From assembly GCA_019914945.1 (NCBI GenBank), contig CM034101.1:11481188-11545187 (forward strand): DNA of 64,000 nucleotides. Reading direction: 5' to 3'. The notes below the pieces were generated by a model. That model made no database searches and was not told the origin of the DNA. It saw nothing but the letters and a program-made list of their open reading frames with translations. A program made the translations under genes and the position numbers. Origin of the DNA: Typha latifolia (Eukaryota > Streptophyta > Magnoliopsida > Poales > Typhaceae). Positions 1-10,127 of this stretch are shown here, in pieces (the first letter of the stretch is position 1; every line of letters starts with the position of its first letter).

Positions 1-1220
1 CAAGGCGCCGGGGCTTGATGAGCTTACAGCTAGATTCTATTAGATGTTCTGACCCGACTTGAAGACTGCTATTTGCCACAGCTTAGACATGAAAATCAAC
101 AAAACTATCATTGTCCTTATAAACAAACATAACTCGGCTTCCACTGTCAACAACTACAAACAGATTGGGCTTTGCAATACCCTTTACAAAATCATCTCAA
201 AGTTGCTAGCAACTAGAATGAAAACTCTTCTACCATAGCTTATATTTGATGCTCCAAATGTGTTCGTCCTTGGTAGACATATATTGGATAATCATGTCAT
301 TGCCCATGAAATGGCCCACCATCTCAAATCCTCTTAGAGCAAGAGAGGATTCTTCCTTCTCAATGCTAATCTATTGAAGGCTTTTGATAGAATGGATTGG
401 AATTTCTTGATGGCCAGCTTGAAACTTTATGGTTTCTCCAACACTTATACCAACCTTATATATTAGTGTATCTCCACCTCTTCTCTGGCTATGGATATTA
501 ATGGCAATGCTAGTGACTTTTTTAAGCCCTCTAGGGGGTTGCGGCAAGGCTGCCTGCTCTCCCCCTACCTCTTTATCTTGGGCACTAACATAATGTTCTT
601 CAAGGCTATAGCTAATGAGGATTTACTCAAGGGTGTCAAGGTTTCACGCTCAGCGCTAACTCTCTCCTGTCTTTTTTTTCGTTGACGACCTTCTTATCTT
701 TGGACGTACCTCCCTAAATGAAATCTCCACCATGCAGTTTTTGTGCCATCTCTAGTTAGAAGTTGAACCTTGACATATCCTCTTCTATTTAGCAAGAGCA
801 TCTTGGACTCGAGAGCTAGACTGCATATTCTTAGTATAATCAATCTTAAGCCCCTTACCACGGTTGATAGCTATCTGGGGTGCCCACTCTCCTCTTGCTT
901 CGCAAAGAGAAGCCTTCCAGTTCATCCTCGTCAAACTTAAAGGTTGGTTGGCTTTGTGGAAAAGCAATATCCTATCTCACACTAGTAGGCTGACCTTAAT
1001 CAAGTCGGTCCTAAGTGCCATACCTATCTACTTTATGGGCTCGACGACGTTACCCAAAATCACTCCTAATAACTTGATAGATTAATCAGAAACTTCTAGT
1101 GGGGCTTCAACAGCAGTGGTCGCCACCTTTTCTTATGCAAATGGAGCCCAATTCGTAGGTCCATGTCGATGGGTGGGCTTGGTGTTTGAAATCCTCTCCT
1201 AATTTGGTGATTTGGAACCT
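1..1220 (+). pseudogene. LINE (L1-like) reverse transcriptase fragment, decayed
   Basis: Translation in shifting + strand frames gives the usual plant L1-like RT blocks in order: APGLDELTARFY at the left edge, a LNANLLKAFDRMDW block with the first catalytic Asp (near 360-400), RQGCLLSPYLFIL at 541-585, FVDDLLIFG near 680-710 (catalytic Asp pair, FVDD instead of the usual FADD), and WLALWKSNILSHTSRLTLIKSVLSAIPIYF at 950-1035. At least three stops and several frame changes interrupt it, so it is dead. The element starts left of the window. It is on the opposite strand from the next LINE fragment and is therefore a separate insertion. No zinc-binding or RNase H part follows. Confidence 0.85.
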
Positions 1221-1479
1221 GGCTGATGTTGCTCTAACTTCTACATTTAATTTTAATGTTTGGTTCGATCTGAGATATGATATGTGTTCTTTTATTTATT
1301 TTCATGTGTTTTCGATTTAAAATATCTTATGCTTATAATTGCCTATCTTAATCTTTACTATTCTGCATTGTTACATTATATTAGCTTGTGGTAGATTTGT
1401 TTTCTTGGGTTGTTTATTTATCATAGCAGTTCTTTTTACTCGTTAGAGGAAGAAATGAAGTTATCATGAAAGGGACATT

Positions 1480-1920
1480 CTACTATTAAACCTCCCATAC
1501 TTAATGGATCCAATTAGACATTATGTGAGCTTTTTTGAAATCTATAGATGAATAGGTATGGCTATTTATCTTTCACGGTTGGATACCTCCTACTATACTA
1601 TAGATTAATGGGATGTTGAGAAACCTATTGACAAATGAAATAAAATGGATTTTAAAAATTCAGGTTGGATTACTAAGACTATTGATGCTATCTTTAGTGG
1701 GGTTACGCTTAATGAGTTTATACAAATTTGCATTTGTGAAATTGTCGACAATGTTTAGGACATCCTTGAGACTATTCATAGGATACCTCTAGTCAAATTT
1801 TCTACAAAGACTTGCTACTAGTAGTGAGACTATTTGCATGGAAGAGCATGAAATATTTAATAATTTTTATGCTAATTTGAGTGATATTGTAAACTTAAGT
1901 TTTAACTATACTTAAGCATT
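1480..1920 (+). pseudogene. Ty1/copia gag (UBN2-type) fragment
   Basis: A short decayed + strand stretch reads like the N-terminal gag of the copia elements elsewhere in this window (compare 22637 to 21296 and 53910 to 53302 on the - strand). KPPILNGSN corresponds to their RPPIIDGSN, and the following text lines up with the AYLKSIDE and VNGW blocks at the DNA level. Many stops and frame changes are present. No LTR is seen next to it, so it is an isolated piece of a related copia element in the opposite orientation. Confidence 0.6.
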
Positions 1921-2238
1921 TGTCAAGCCATGTTGGGTTTGGTCGAGCCCAATTCCAGCTCTCACCATTTTGAGTGGTTTCGAGCTCCGACTATCTTGAG
2001 AAAATTACTTATCTTTTGGGCCCAAGCCCATCCTATATATTTCTAGCTTTCTAGCATTAAAAATTTGCAATCAAATAAATATTATGTGCCCAAATCCAAT
2101 TGATTATTATTATTTTTTTATAAAGGTCCTTGGACATCTAATTTTGCATTTGAAGTGAATTATAAGTCAAAGTCTGATGGTGGATCAGTACAGACTCTAG
2201 TTTTACAAACTTGAGAAGACTGACTGATAAGCCTAGTC
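1921..2238. other. No recognisable feature
   Basis: AT-rich sequence with no open frame or repeat structure that I recognise. It lies between the copia gag fragment and the RNase H end of the next LINE. Confidence 0.5.
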
Positions 2239-3302
2239 CTAGGGTAAGTCAAAGTCTGATGGTGCTTTCTCATTGTTAGCTCGGCTCATGAAACAGACCC
2301 TAGTCCTAGGGTAAATCAAAGTCCAACTCTTACATTCAAGCACCAAAGGGTAAATGGTCCAATCCATATTATCCACATACCCGTTTACAACCTTAACTAT
2401 AGTTAGATAGTCATTGAAAATCCAACTGGTCCCTTTTGTGAGTATCTTTCCATCATCTTTAGGCTTTCTAGAATGGCTAGCTAGGGCTTCTCCATATTGT
2501 GGTCTTGGGCAGTGATCCATGCACATGCTTTTGGTGATGCAAAACTCATTAGGATATTTATAAAGGATAATACCAATACCTCCAGAGATGTCTTTCCACC
2601 ACGCGGCATCAACCCAACAGACTAGATTGTTCTCTTGAGGGTGGTATTGCCCATGAAATCTTAAGTCGTTGGTGCATGACGCTTCATTTAATTAATCTAC
2701 TGTTATAGTGTTCTGTTTGGCTACACTAAGAACTGCTTCTAGTCGGCATTCCACCCCTCTAAAAACCTTGTTGTTCCTTACTTTCCACAACTCCCACATT
2801 ACCGTGAATGTATAAGTTAGCTTTTCCGAGTCATTTTGAAATGAGCATAATCCACCTTTCCAAGCATTTCAGCACTCTATTAATTCTGATACCTAGCTCA
2901 CTCATAAACCAAGTGGCTTAGGCGCACTGACAACCTAATATAAGGTGCTTGACACTTTCTGGTTCTAACATGCACACCGAGCATGTGGACACAAGTTGTG
3001 GTAACCATTCCTTTAGTTCTTCCCGAACTGCGAGCGCTCCATTGAAGCTGCACCAAAGGAACGTTTGCACCCTTGGCATGATTTGCTTGCATTGCCAAAT
3101 AACTTTCCACAGCTTCCTTTTACTTCGGCTATAGGTAGTGTTAAAAGCTGTTTTCACTGAGAAATCACCCGATGTGAAGTGCTTCCAAATCAGTCTATCC
3201 AGAATTGCTATGGTTGCTGGCCTTATAAATATTTTCTTAATTGCTGCAGCTATGTCGTTTTGAGGAGGGTTTGAAGCTTGCCTTCGTCCCATGCATCCCT
3301 AT
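2239..3302 (-). pseudogene. LINE fragment: zinc-binding (zf-RVT) and RNase H regions, left part
   Basis: On the - strand, 3292-2918 encodes the reverse-transcriptase zinc-binding module: DRLIWKHFTSGDFSVKTAF, then TFLWCSFNGAL, then a Cys/His cluster with CSVCMLEPESVKHLILGC. Further downstream, 2526-2239 reads as the C-terminal half of a LINE RNase H domain and ends in SRANNEKAPSDF. The fragment stops abruptly at 3302 at the end of a copia LTR. Its upstream part (end of RT) resumes on the same strand at 24245-23763 on the far side of that element. The two halves together give the normal RT, zf-RVT, RNase H order. Confidence 0.85.
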
Positions 3303-3817
3303 TAAAAAACCCTAGACACAAGTATGTATCTAAATACTACGCAATAATATCACTCATTCGCTTAAGTAAAAGTCCGAAGAAATATTAAGAACGAAAGCAG
3401 GGATGAACGCCAAGATTTTAACGTGGAAAAACCCAAACGGGAAAAAACCACGGATCCAAACTCGGATCAAAACCAGTCACTAGGATAGTAGCAATTACAA
3501 GACCGATTCACAAAATAACCCGTCGATCCAAACGATTTTGTTCCTCTTAGTCTTGCTCGCTAGAACCCACGATTCACTACTTCTCGTGATTGATGTCCAA
3601 CCTCAGTAACCATCGAGATTGATCTTTCGTCTAGATAGCCCTTAAGATGAAAGATTAAGTTTTGTAGATGAGTAGCACCTTATTAGTTGAAGAACCGATG
3701 TAGTCTCAAGAAGTCTCCTTCAATAAAGCTTCTTCAATCATACCAAGAGTTAGGGCATCACAATCCTTATATATGATCTCCAAGATAGAGCTAAATCCAA
3801 GTCTTATCCGTACTGAA
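3303..3817 (-). repeat. Copia A 3-prime LTR, partial
   Basis: Closely similar to 22685-23197 of the 5-prime LTR over about 515 bp, starting from TAAAAAACCC (against TGAAAAACC) and ending at CTTATCCGTACT. Beyond 3817 the similarity stops. The GTTCGAAC-rich part and the outer arm of the 5-prime LTR are absent here, so this LTR lost its upstream half or the two LTRs were rearranged. Confidence 0.75.
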
Positions 3818-4404
3818 ACCATATAGGTGCAATGATGGCTTTCACACATGAGTAGGTAGCCCTTTTCTTGTAGTACATATCAGACAATGTGCGAGAATAT
3901 ATTCACAAATAACAAAAAAAATTATTTAATTTGCAAGCAATGTACTGAGTCAAACTAGACTCTAAACAAGATGGCTTTCATACTAACTCATTGTAGCCCA
4001 TTTCATTGATCTTTTATGAACACATTTTTGATGACTAAGCATGAGGTCAAACTGTGCAAATCAAAGTCAATAGTGAGCTATTTAAAAAAATATTTCATGA
4101 TGTCATGCTCACTCAAGAATATACCCACGTTATGAGTGCATTAAATTTAGTTTAATTATCATAGAAGTCGAGAGAGTGAATAAATCAGAAATAATACAAT
4201 ATACTACAAGTTGACAAAATTGACTATAATAACTCATAATCAAGAGAAAAATCATATTTATATGTCAAGAGTATATTATTGAATCTAGGAGTGCATCAAT
4301 TTTTTTTTATGACAAAAACTCTCGACAAATCTGAAACTAAAACCAAAGAAAATTTTAGAGTAAAAGAAAACCTAAAAAAAAATGCAAATCAAAACACAAA
4401 AAAA
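3818..4404 (-). other. Non-coding 3-prime region of copia A
   Basis: AT-rich sequence between the RNase H stop and the recognisable LTR. It contains no open frame of note and no recognisable domain. SIRE-type copia elements often carry extra sequence here, but I see no envelope-like frame. Confidence 0.5.
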
Positions 4405-5547
4405 TCAATCCAAAGCACAAATTCCTAAAGAAGTACGAAGATACTCAAATCTCTGTAAATCCAAAGGTTTTGTAAATAAATCACCCAACTGTTTCTCCGT
4501 CTCAACATGTTCCAGTGCTATTATTTTGTCTTCAACTAACTCGCGTATAAAATGATGTCGGATATCAATATGTTTTGTACGCGAGTGTTGAACAGGATTT
4601 TTCGATATATTAATAGCACTCATGTTGTCACAATAAAGCACCATAGTATCTTGTTCAATGCTGTAATCTTTGACCATCTGTTTCATCCATAGTAACTGAG
4701 AACAACAATTTCTCGCTGCAATGTACTCAGCCTCCGCAGTAGATAAAGATATCGAGTTTTGTTTCTTACTGTGCCAAGCAACTAGATTGTTTCCAACATA
4801 AAACATCCACCTGAGGTACTTTTTCTATCATCATATGAACCTGCCCAATCAGAATCCGTATATCTAGATATGATAGCTCCCGAGTCATAAGTAAACCAGT
4901 TACCTAAATCAACTGTGGCACCGACATATTTTATAATACGTTTCACAGCAAACAAATATATCTCCTTAGGTTCAGACTGAAACCGCTAGGTTTCACTATA
5001 TGCAATGTCTGGTCTACTAGTAGTTAAGTACAAAAGACTATCAATCATGCTCCTATACAATGTCTGATCAACACATTTTTATGAAATATCCTTACCTAGT
5101 TTGGTAGTTGTACTCATAGGAGTTCTAGCATGTTTTGCATTTTCTAAACCGAATTTAGTCACAAGATCCTTAGCATACTTAGTTTGAGCGATAAAAATCC
5201 CTCTCTCCAATTGAGTAATTTGAAGTCCCAAAAAGAACTTCAACTCACCCATCATGCTTATCTCAAAATGACTGTGCATGAGATCTGCAAACTCCTTAGC
5301 TAAAAATTGACTCGTTGCCTCGAAGACAATATCATCCACATATATTTGTGCCACAACTAAACTCTTGTTCAACCGTCTAATTAACAATATCTTGTCCACT
5401 CCCCCTTGAGTGAACCCCGCATCCACTAAAAAAGTGGTCAACTTCTCATACTAAGATCTTGGAGCTTGTTTTAGCCCGTAGAGGGCCCTTTTCAATTTAA
5501 ACACATAAGACGGAAATTTTTGATCTTCAAACCCATTCGGTTGTTCC
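4405..5547 (-). pseudogene. Copia A RT C-terminal half and RNase H
   Basis: On the - strand, 5441-5079 encodes the copia RT palm with QIYVDDIVF (YVDD catalytic pair), ISMMGELKFFLGLQI and ARTPMSTTTKLGKD. After a stop near 5079 the text continues with LYRSMIDSLLYLTTSRPDIAY and the connection region. RNase H follows at 4806-4405 with KKQNSISLSTAEAEYIAA, YCDNMSAINISKNPVQHSRTKHIDIRHHFIRE in parts, and LGDLFTKPLD near the end. These are the standard D/E-rich copia RNase H blocks. The RT reading is broken at 5547 by the hAT element and continues at 9896. Confidence 0.88.
5540..5547. repeat. Target site duplication of the hAT element, left copy
   Basis: GTTGTTCC directly before the element end. The identical 8 bp follow the other end at 9896-9903. 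Eight bases is the size typical of hAT transposition. Confidence 0.92.
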
Positions 5548-5890
5548 TAGGGATGAAAACGATTCGAATACGAATCGGATAGTGCTCAAACCACATCCAG
5601 ATCCATATTTTTACTCCGGATACGGATACAAATACGGATATTGGACGGATAGCAAAATGCAAAACCATATCCTAACTAAACGAATAGGAATATTTTTCGG
5701 ATATGGATCGGATATTAAATGGATACGGATATTTTTCGGATATGGATCGAATATTAAATGGATACGAATACGAATCGGATATGAATCGAATCTTAATCGG
5801 ATACAAATCGAATCTTAATCGGCTACGAATACGAATCGGATACGAATCGAATCTTAATCAAATACGAACACAAACTGGATAAAAAAATTG
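5548..5890. repeat. hAT left subterminal repeats
   Basis: Dense direct repeats of a short unit close to CGGATAYGAATCG, about a dozen copies between 5565 and 5880. The right end (9675-9895) carries the complementary form (ATATCCGTATCCG-like). Subterminal repeats of this kind are transposase binding sites in Ac-like elements. Confidence 0.75.
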
Positions 5891-5934
5891 AATTATAATT
5901 GGATACGAATACAAAATGAATCCATTACTAGATC

Positions 5935-6400
5935 ACCATGTGCATGTAAAAATATAAGATCAATATGTTTATGCTTAGATACAACAAAAAGGGGATAACA
6001 CTAAAATTCACTACAAAAGAAGATAACACTATAATTCACTATAAAAAGAGGGATAATACTATAATTCACTATAACATAAGACCACAAATTTCAAAGACAT
6101 GACAAATTAGCATCTAGTGCAAAAATATAAGATTACCCTGTTCATGCTTAGATATAACACTATAATTTATTAAAAAAAGATGATAACACTATAATTCACT
6201 ACAACATAAAAGCACCAATTCTAAAAACATAACAAACTAACATCTAGTGCAAAAACATAAGATTACTCCGTTCATGCTTAGATTTAACACTACAATTCAC
6301 TATAAAAAAATAATAACACTACAATTCACTAGAACATAAGACCACCAATTCCACTACAATTTCACAATATTTCATGACATATATGCTTAGATATAACAAA
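5935..6400. repeat. ~130-bp degenerate tandem repeat inside the hAT
   Basis: A block containing CATCTAGTGCAAAAAYATAA, then GTTCATGCTTAGATWTAACAC, then several copies of ATAACACTATAATTCACTA recurs with a spacing of about 130 bp (for example 6111 and 6241), with a diverged copy near 5940. It lies in the 3-prime non-coding part of the transposon, between the transposase end and the left terminus. The rest of 5891-6877 is AT-rich and without other features. Confidence 0.6.
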
Positions 6401-6877
6401 AAGAGGATAACAAAAAGATGACCAACTTGTTCACATAGTAATAATAACCATACTACACCAAAACTTAAAAAATAATGCAGTTACAATAAAAAGGCCAATA
6501 TTCCAAAGTGACCACCAATTCCACTACAATTTTGTGACATTTCACATTTTTCTAATCTTCAATCAAGCCAACCGAGTAGTGATACACTTTAAAGAGGGTC
6601 TACAAAAATAAATGAATGACATTAATTTAATTGTTGAACTAAAAATCCATGAATTGAAACATATCAAGTAATACCATTAATTGTTCATACAATTTCATAT
6701 GCAATTCAAATTTAATTTAAACATAAAAGATTGCATTACATTTAATCTAGTGAACATGCCATTGGTTGTATATTAGAAACTGAAACGTGCCCGGATACTT
6801 CAGATTCTTCAACATCCTTAACAATTGATGCTACTTCTCCTAATAAGAAAAAAAAATATTGAAATTAGTATTCGATA

Positions 6878-8674
6878 CTAATTTATAAAAGTTAAGAAAA
6901 TAAAATAATCAGTACCTTTTCTTGTAGATCTTATCCAATCCTGAGTGCATACTAGAGGTTCCACGGCTTCAGGATCTAACCTACTGCGATAAGCATCTAC
7001 TACTCGACCACCTGTGCTAAATGCAAATTCAAAAGCAACTGTTACAACTGGAATTGCCAACACATCACGAGCAATTCGTGATAGTATATGATACTTTGCA
7101 CCTTCTGTTTTTCACCAAGATAGTATATCAAATTTAGTATTATTACGCTGCCATAGAAGTGAGCCCTCCTCAATATATAAATCTAAATCTGTCTTAGGAG
7201 ATTGATGTTGAGATTTTTCAATTAAAAATTGCTCAAATCTTCTATTTCTATCCTCGTCAAACTCATCAAAAATAGCCCCACTACTTTGGATAACTTCACT
7301 TGTGCTTACATTCACATCACGATCAAAAGGACGTGAAAATTTAGATGCATATTCATCATACAACTTCTTTATGATTTCACGAACTTCCTCAAGTTCCTTA
7401 ACACCACCAAGAGAATAAATTTGAGGAAAGTAAAATTCCATAATACTCATTTTATACCAAGGATCTAAAAATGAAGCCACAGCTAATATAAGATTGCATT
7501 GCTGCCAATATTTGTCAAATTTCTCTTCCATTGATGTTGCCATAGAAAGAACAAATCCATCCAAACTTCTGCACCATTCTCTAATTTGCAATTGAATATC
7601 ACAAAATTCTTTGAAAAATAAGTTAGCAATTGGATATGAAGTTCCTGAAAGCAATTCAATTATTGTATGGAAGGTTTTCAAACATTTGCATAACATTCTA
7701 GCATTATCCCATTGCTCATTTGTTGGACATGCAGCAAATTTAATTGGATCAGCACACTGAAGCCTCTTGAATGCATTCATATAATATATAGCATCTTTAA
7801 GCATCAAAAGAGTAGAATTCCATCTTGTAGGTACATCAATAGAAAGAGCTTTATTTGTGGCTAAATTACATTCCTTTGCTCTCTTTTGAAAATCCTCCCA
7901 CTGCAAGGGTGAATTTCTGAGAATTAAGATGATATGACGAATATTTTCCACTCAATATTCCATTCAATCATATTCCTTAGAAATGCTTGACACAGATTTA
8001 ACCTTGTATGTCTCCCTTCTAAATGCATGAAATTTACAATTCTCTTTTGAATTCTCCAATCATCATCAATGAAATGCACTGTAACACACAAATAACCCTT
8101 GTTCTGTTTAGAAGTCCAGAGATCCATAGTAGCACTCATACGACATGAAAGCGAACCAAACATATCATATACGTTCCTTTTTTGCTCAACATATAACTCT
8201 AAGATCTCTTTTCTAATAGTAATCCGTGACTTTGTTGGAAAAGCAGGTTGTAGAGATTTTATAAATTCAAGAAAATACTTATGTTCTACAATAGAGAAAG
8301 GGTATTCATGTATAAATATTGCTGTTAGAAGTTTTTTTGTAGTTACTTCCTCTTTATATTTGTATGACTCTAAAATTTCATCTTCTCCGACTTGCAAGAT
8401 TAAGTAACAATTGTCCTCTTTCTCTACCATGCTTATTTTTGTAATGGTTCCTCAAGTGTGTCATTCCCATAGAACTTTCCCCATTAAATTGCTTTTGACA
8501 AAATTTGCATACTGCTTTACACTTGCTCATTGTTTGCCCATTAATTACTTCTATCACTTCAGCTTTATCAAAGTTATCCCAGACATCTGATGTCAATTTT
8601 TTTCTATTTGTTCTATCATCTTGAGTAACACTATTACTGGTGTCATCTTGAACTGACGCACTTGTAGATGCCAT
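6878..8674 (-). pseudogene. hAT transposase (BED zinc finger, dimerisation domain), broken
   Basis: The - strand start at 8674 (MASTSASVQDDTSN) leads into a BED zinc finger: SDVWDNFDK, then CKFCQKQFNG and HLRNHYKNKHG, which supply the C2H2 ligands. Around 8140 MDLWTSKQNKGY is the block with the first catalytic Asp. Near 7940 the text jumps from MIEWNIEWK directly to NIRHIILILRNSPLQWEDF. The family segment between these points, which holds the second catalytic Asp (in a DNAS-type motif), is missing, and the frame changes there. TRWNSTLLMLKDAIYY follows at about 7830. A TGA near 7113 replaces the second Trp of the conserved WW. The C-terminal hAT dimerisation block LAIPVVTVAFEFAFSTGGR is at 7060-7005. 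The frame also shifts near 8400. It is therefore inactive. It acts in the nucleus in living relatives. Confidence 0.88.
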
Positions 8675-9301
8675 TGCAATTTTCTCTACTACATTAAAAA
8701 ATTACAAATGCCATTAAAAAAATTGTGAACTACATTATCTTAGAAAGATATTTTACAAAACATGTTCCAAATATTGCAGAAAATTATAATGTAATAATTT
8801 ATTCTGCTACTTCTGCTCACTATCCTTGATACGGTTGAAAATTTGAATAAATCCAGAATGTTATCACAATTAAGCTCGTGTCTTGTGCATCTTCCAAGGA
8901 CTAAGAGGAAAATATTATTGATAACCTGAGTATTAAGAAAAAAAGGACTCCTTTCTACTACTTAAACTAAGATATATAAAATTTTCAATCAACTAACTAT
9001 ACGCGACAATGGTTAGATCATGGAGAGCTACCTAATGGAGGAAAGCAAAGAGTAGATGACAGATTAATGTACTATGAATAATGAAACTGCATACTTTATG
9101 GTATTGACAAAATGGTAAACTAGAAACAACTGTAGTACAAACCAGAGCCTAAGGATCTCAGCCTATTCCAATACAAATCGAGGAAATCTATGAAGAACAG
9201 ATAAGGGATACAAAGATATGGCGGTAAAAAATGCATATCATTCTCCAAAAATTCATAAAATACCCGTTGGTTGTCGGAGTTACCAGAGTTGAGGATGGCG
9301 C

Positions 9302-9425
9302 AGGTACCCGGCGACGATGGTGATGATTGGAGGCGAAGGTACCCGGCGACGATGGTGATAATCGGAGGCGAAGGTACCTGGCGACGATGGTGATGATCGA
9401 AGGCGAAGGTACTCGGCGATGACAT
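9302..9425. repeat. 35-bp minisatellite in the hAT 5-prime region
   Basis: About three and a half copies of a 35-bp unit beginning AGGTACCCGGCGACGATGGT start at 9302, 9337, 9372 and 9407. It lies between the transposase start (8674) and the right terminus (9895), where the promoter of the transposase would be. The rest of 8675-9895 is non-coding, with G-rich text at 9430-9660. Confidence 0.85.
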
Positions 9426-9674
9426 TGCTGTCGTCGGTCAGAGAGATCGAGACGGGGCCGCAGAACGGCGGGACGGCGGGAGTCGATGTTGAGAGTGAGG
9501 GAGAGATGGGGATGGGGGTTGATGTGGTGAAGAGATGGTGAGAGTGCAGTGGCTTGATGTGGTGAAGAGATGAGGGTTGATTGTTGAGGAGTTAGGGTAA
9601 GTTAGTGGGTTGGGTGTGGGTTTTATATTAACGGGTCGGGTTAGTTTTTAAGGGTAGGATGTTTGTTAGTATTA

Positions 9675-9895
9675 TATAGTATACGGGTATTCGGATATCC
9701 GATATCCGAATTCGTATCTGAACATATATGATATACCCATATCCGTATCCGGATCCGAATATTTTAATAAATTGCTATCCGTATCTGTATCCGAATCTGA
9801 ATCCGAACCGAGTAAAATATTTGGACCCATATCCGATCCGACTCGGGTCAGTTAGCGGGTCGGATCGGATAAAATCCGATCCATTTTCACCCCTA
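9675..9895. repeat. hAT right subterminal repeats
   Basis: Repeats of ATATCCG and GTATCCG, with several CGGATCGGAT-like copies close to the end. They are the inverse complement of the left subterminal set. The terminal repeat itself ends at 9895. Confidence 0.7.
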
Positions 9896-10127
9896 GTTGT
9901 TCCACATAAACATCTTCATTCAGAGTACCATTCAAAAAAGCACTTTTAACATCCATTTGAAATAATTTAAATTTTAAATAACAAGCAATAGCAAATAGTA
10001 TACGAATAGACTCTAATCTAGCAACAGAAGTAAATGTCTCATCAAAATCTATACCCTCAACCTGAGTATATCCCTGTGCTACTAGTTTAGCTTTATTTTG
10101 AACTATATTGCTATGTTCATCACTTTT
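9896..10127 (-). pseudogene. Copia A RT, middle fragment between two insertions
   Basis: A 232-bp island of copia RT on the - strand. It includes NKAKLVAQGYTQVEGIDFDE and FQMDVKSAFLNGTLNEDVYV, which carries the first catalytic Asp of the RT (MDVKSAFLNG). On the left it is bounded by the hAT duplication (9896-9903) and on the right by the chromovirus duplication CTTTT (10123-10127). It joins in frame with TKWIYKNK at 19800 once the chromovirus is removed. Confidence 0.9.

Larger units (their letters stand above)
5548..9895 (-). mobile_element. hAT (Ac-like, RICESLEEPER type) DNA transposon, 4.35 kb, defective
   Basis: The ends are TAGGGATGAAAACGATTCG at 5548 and, read inward from the right, TAGGGGTGAAAATGGATCGG at 9895. 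These imperfect terminal inverted repeats are typical of plant hATs. It is flanked by a perfect 8-bp duplication GTTGTTCC and sits inside the RT of copia A. The two termini carry many short subterminal repeats. The only gene is a broken transposase on the - strand (8674-6878). Clean duplications suggest a fairly recent move, while the broken gene implies that it moved with help or broke later. Confidence 0.92.
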
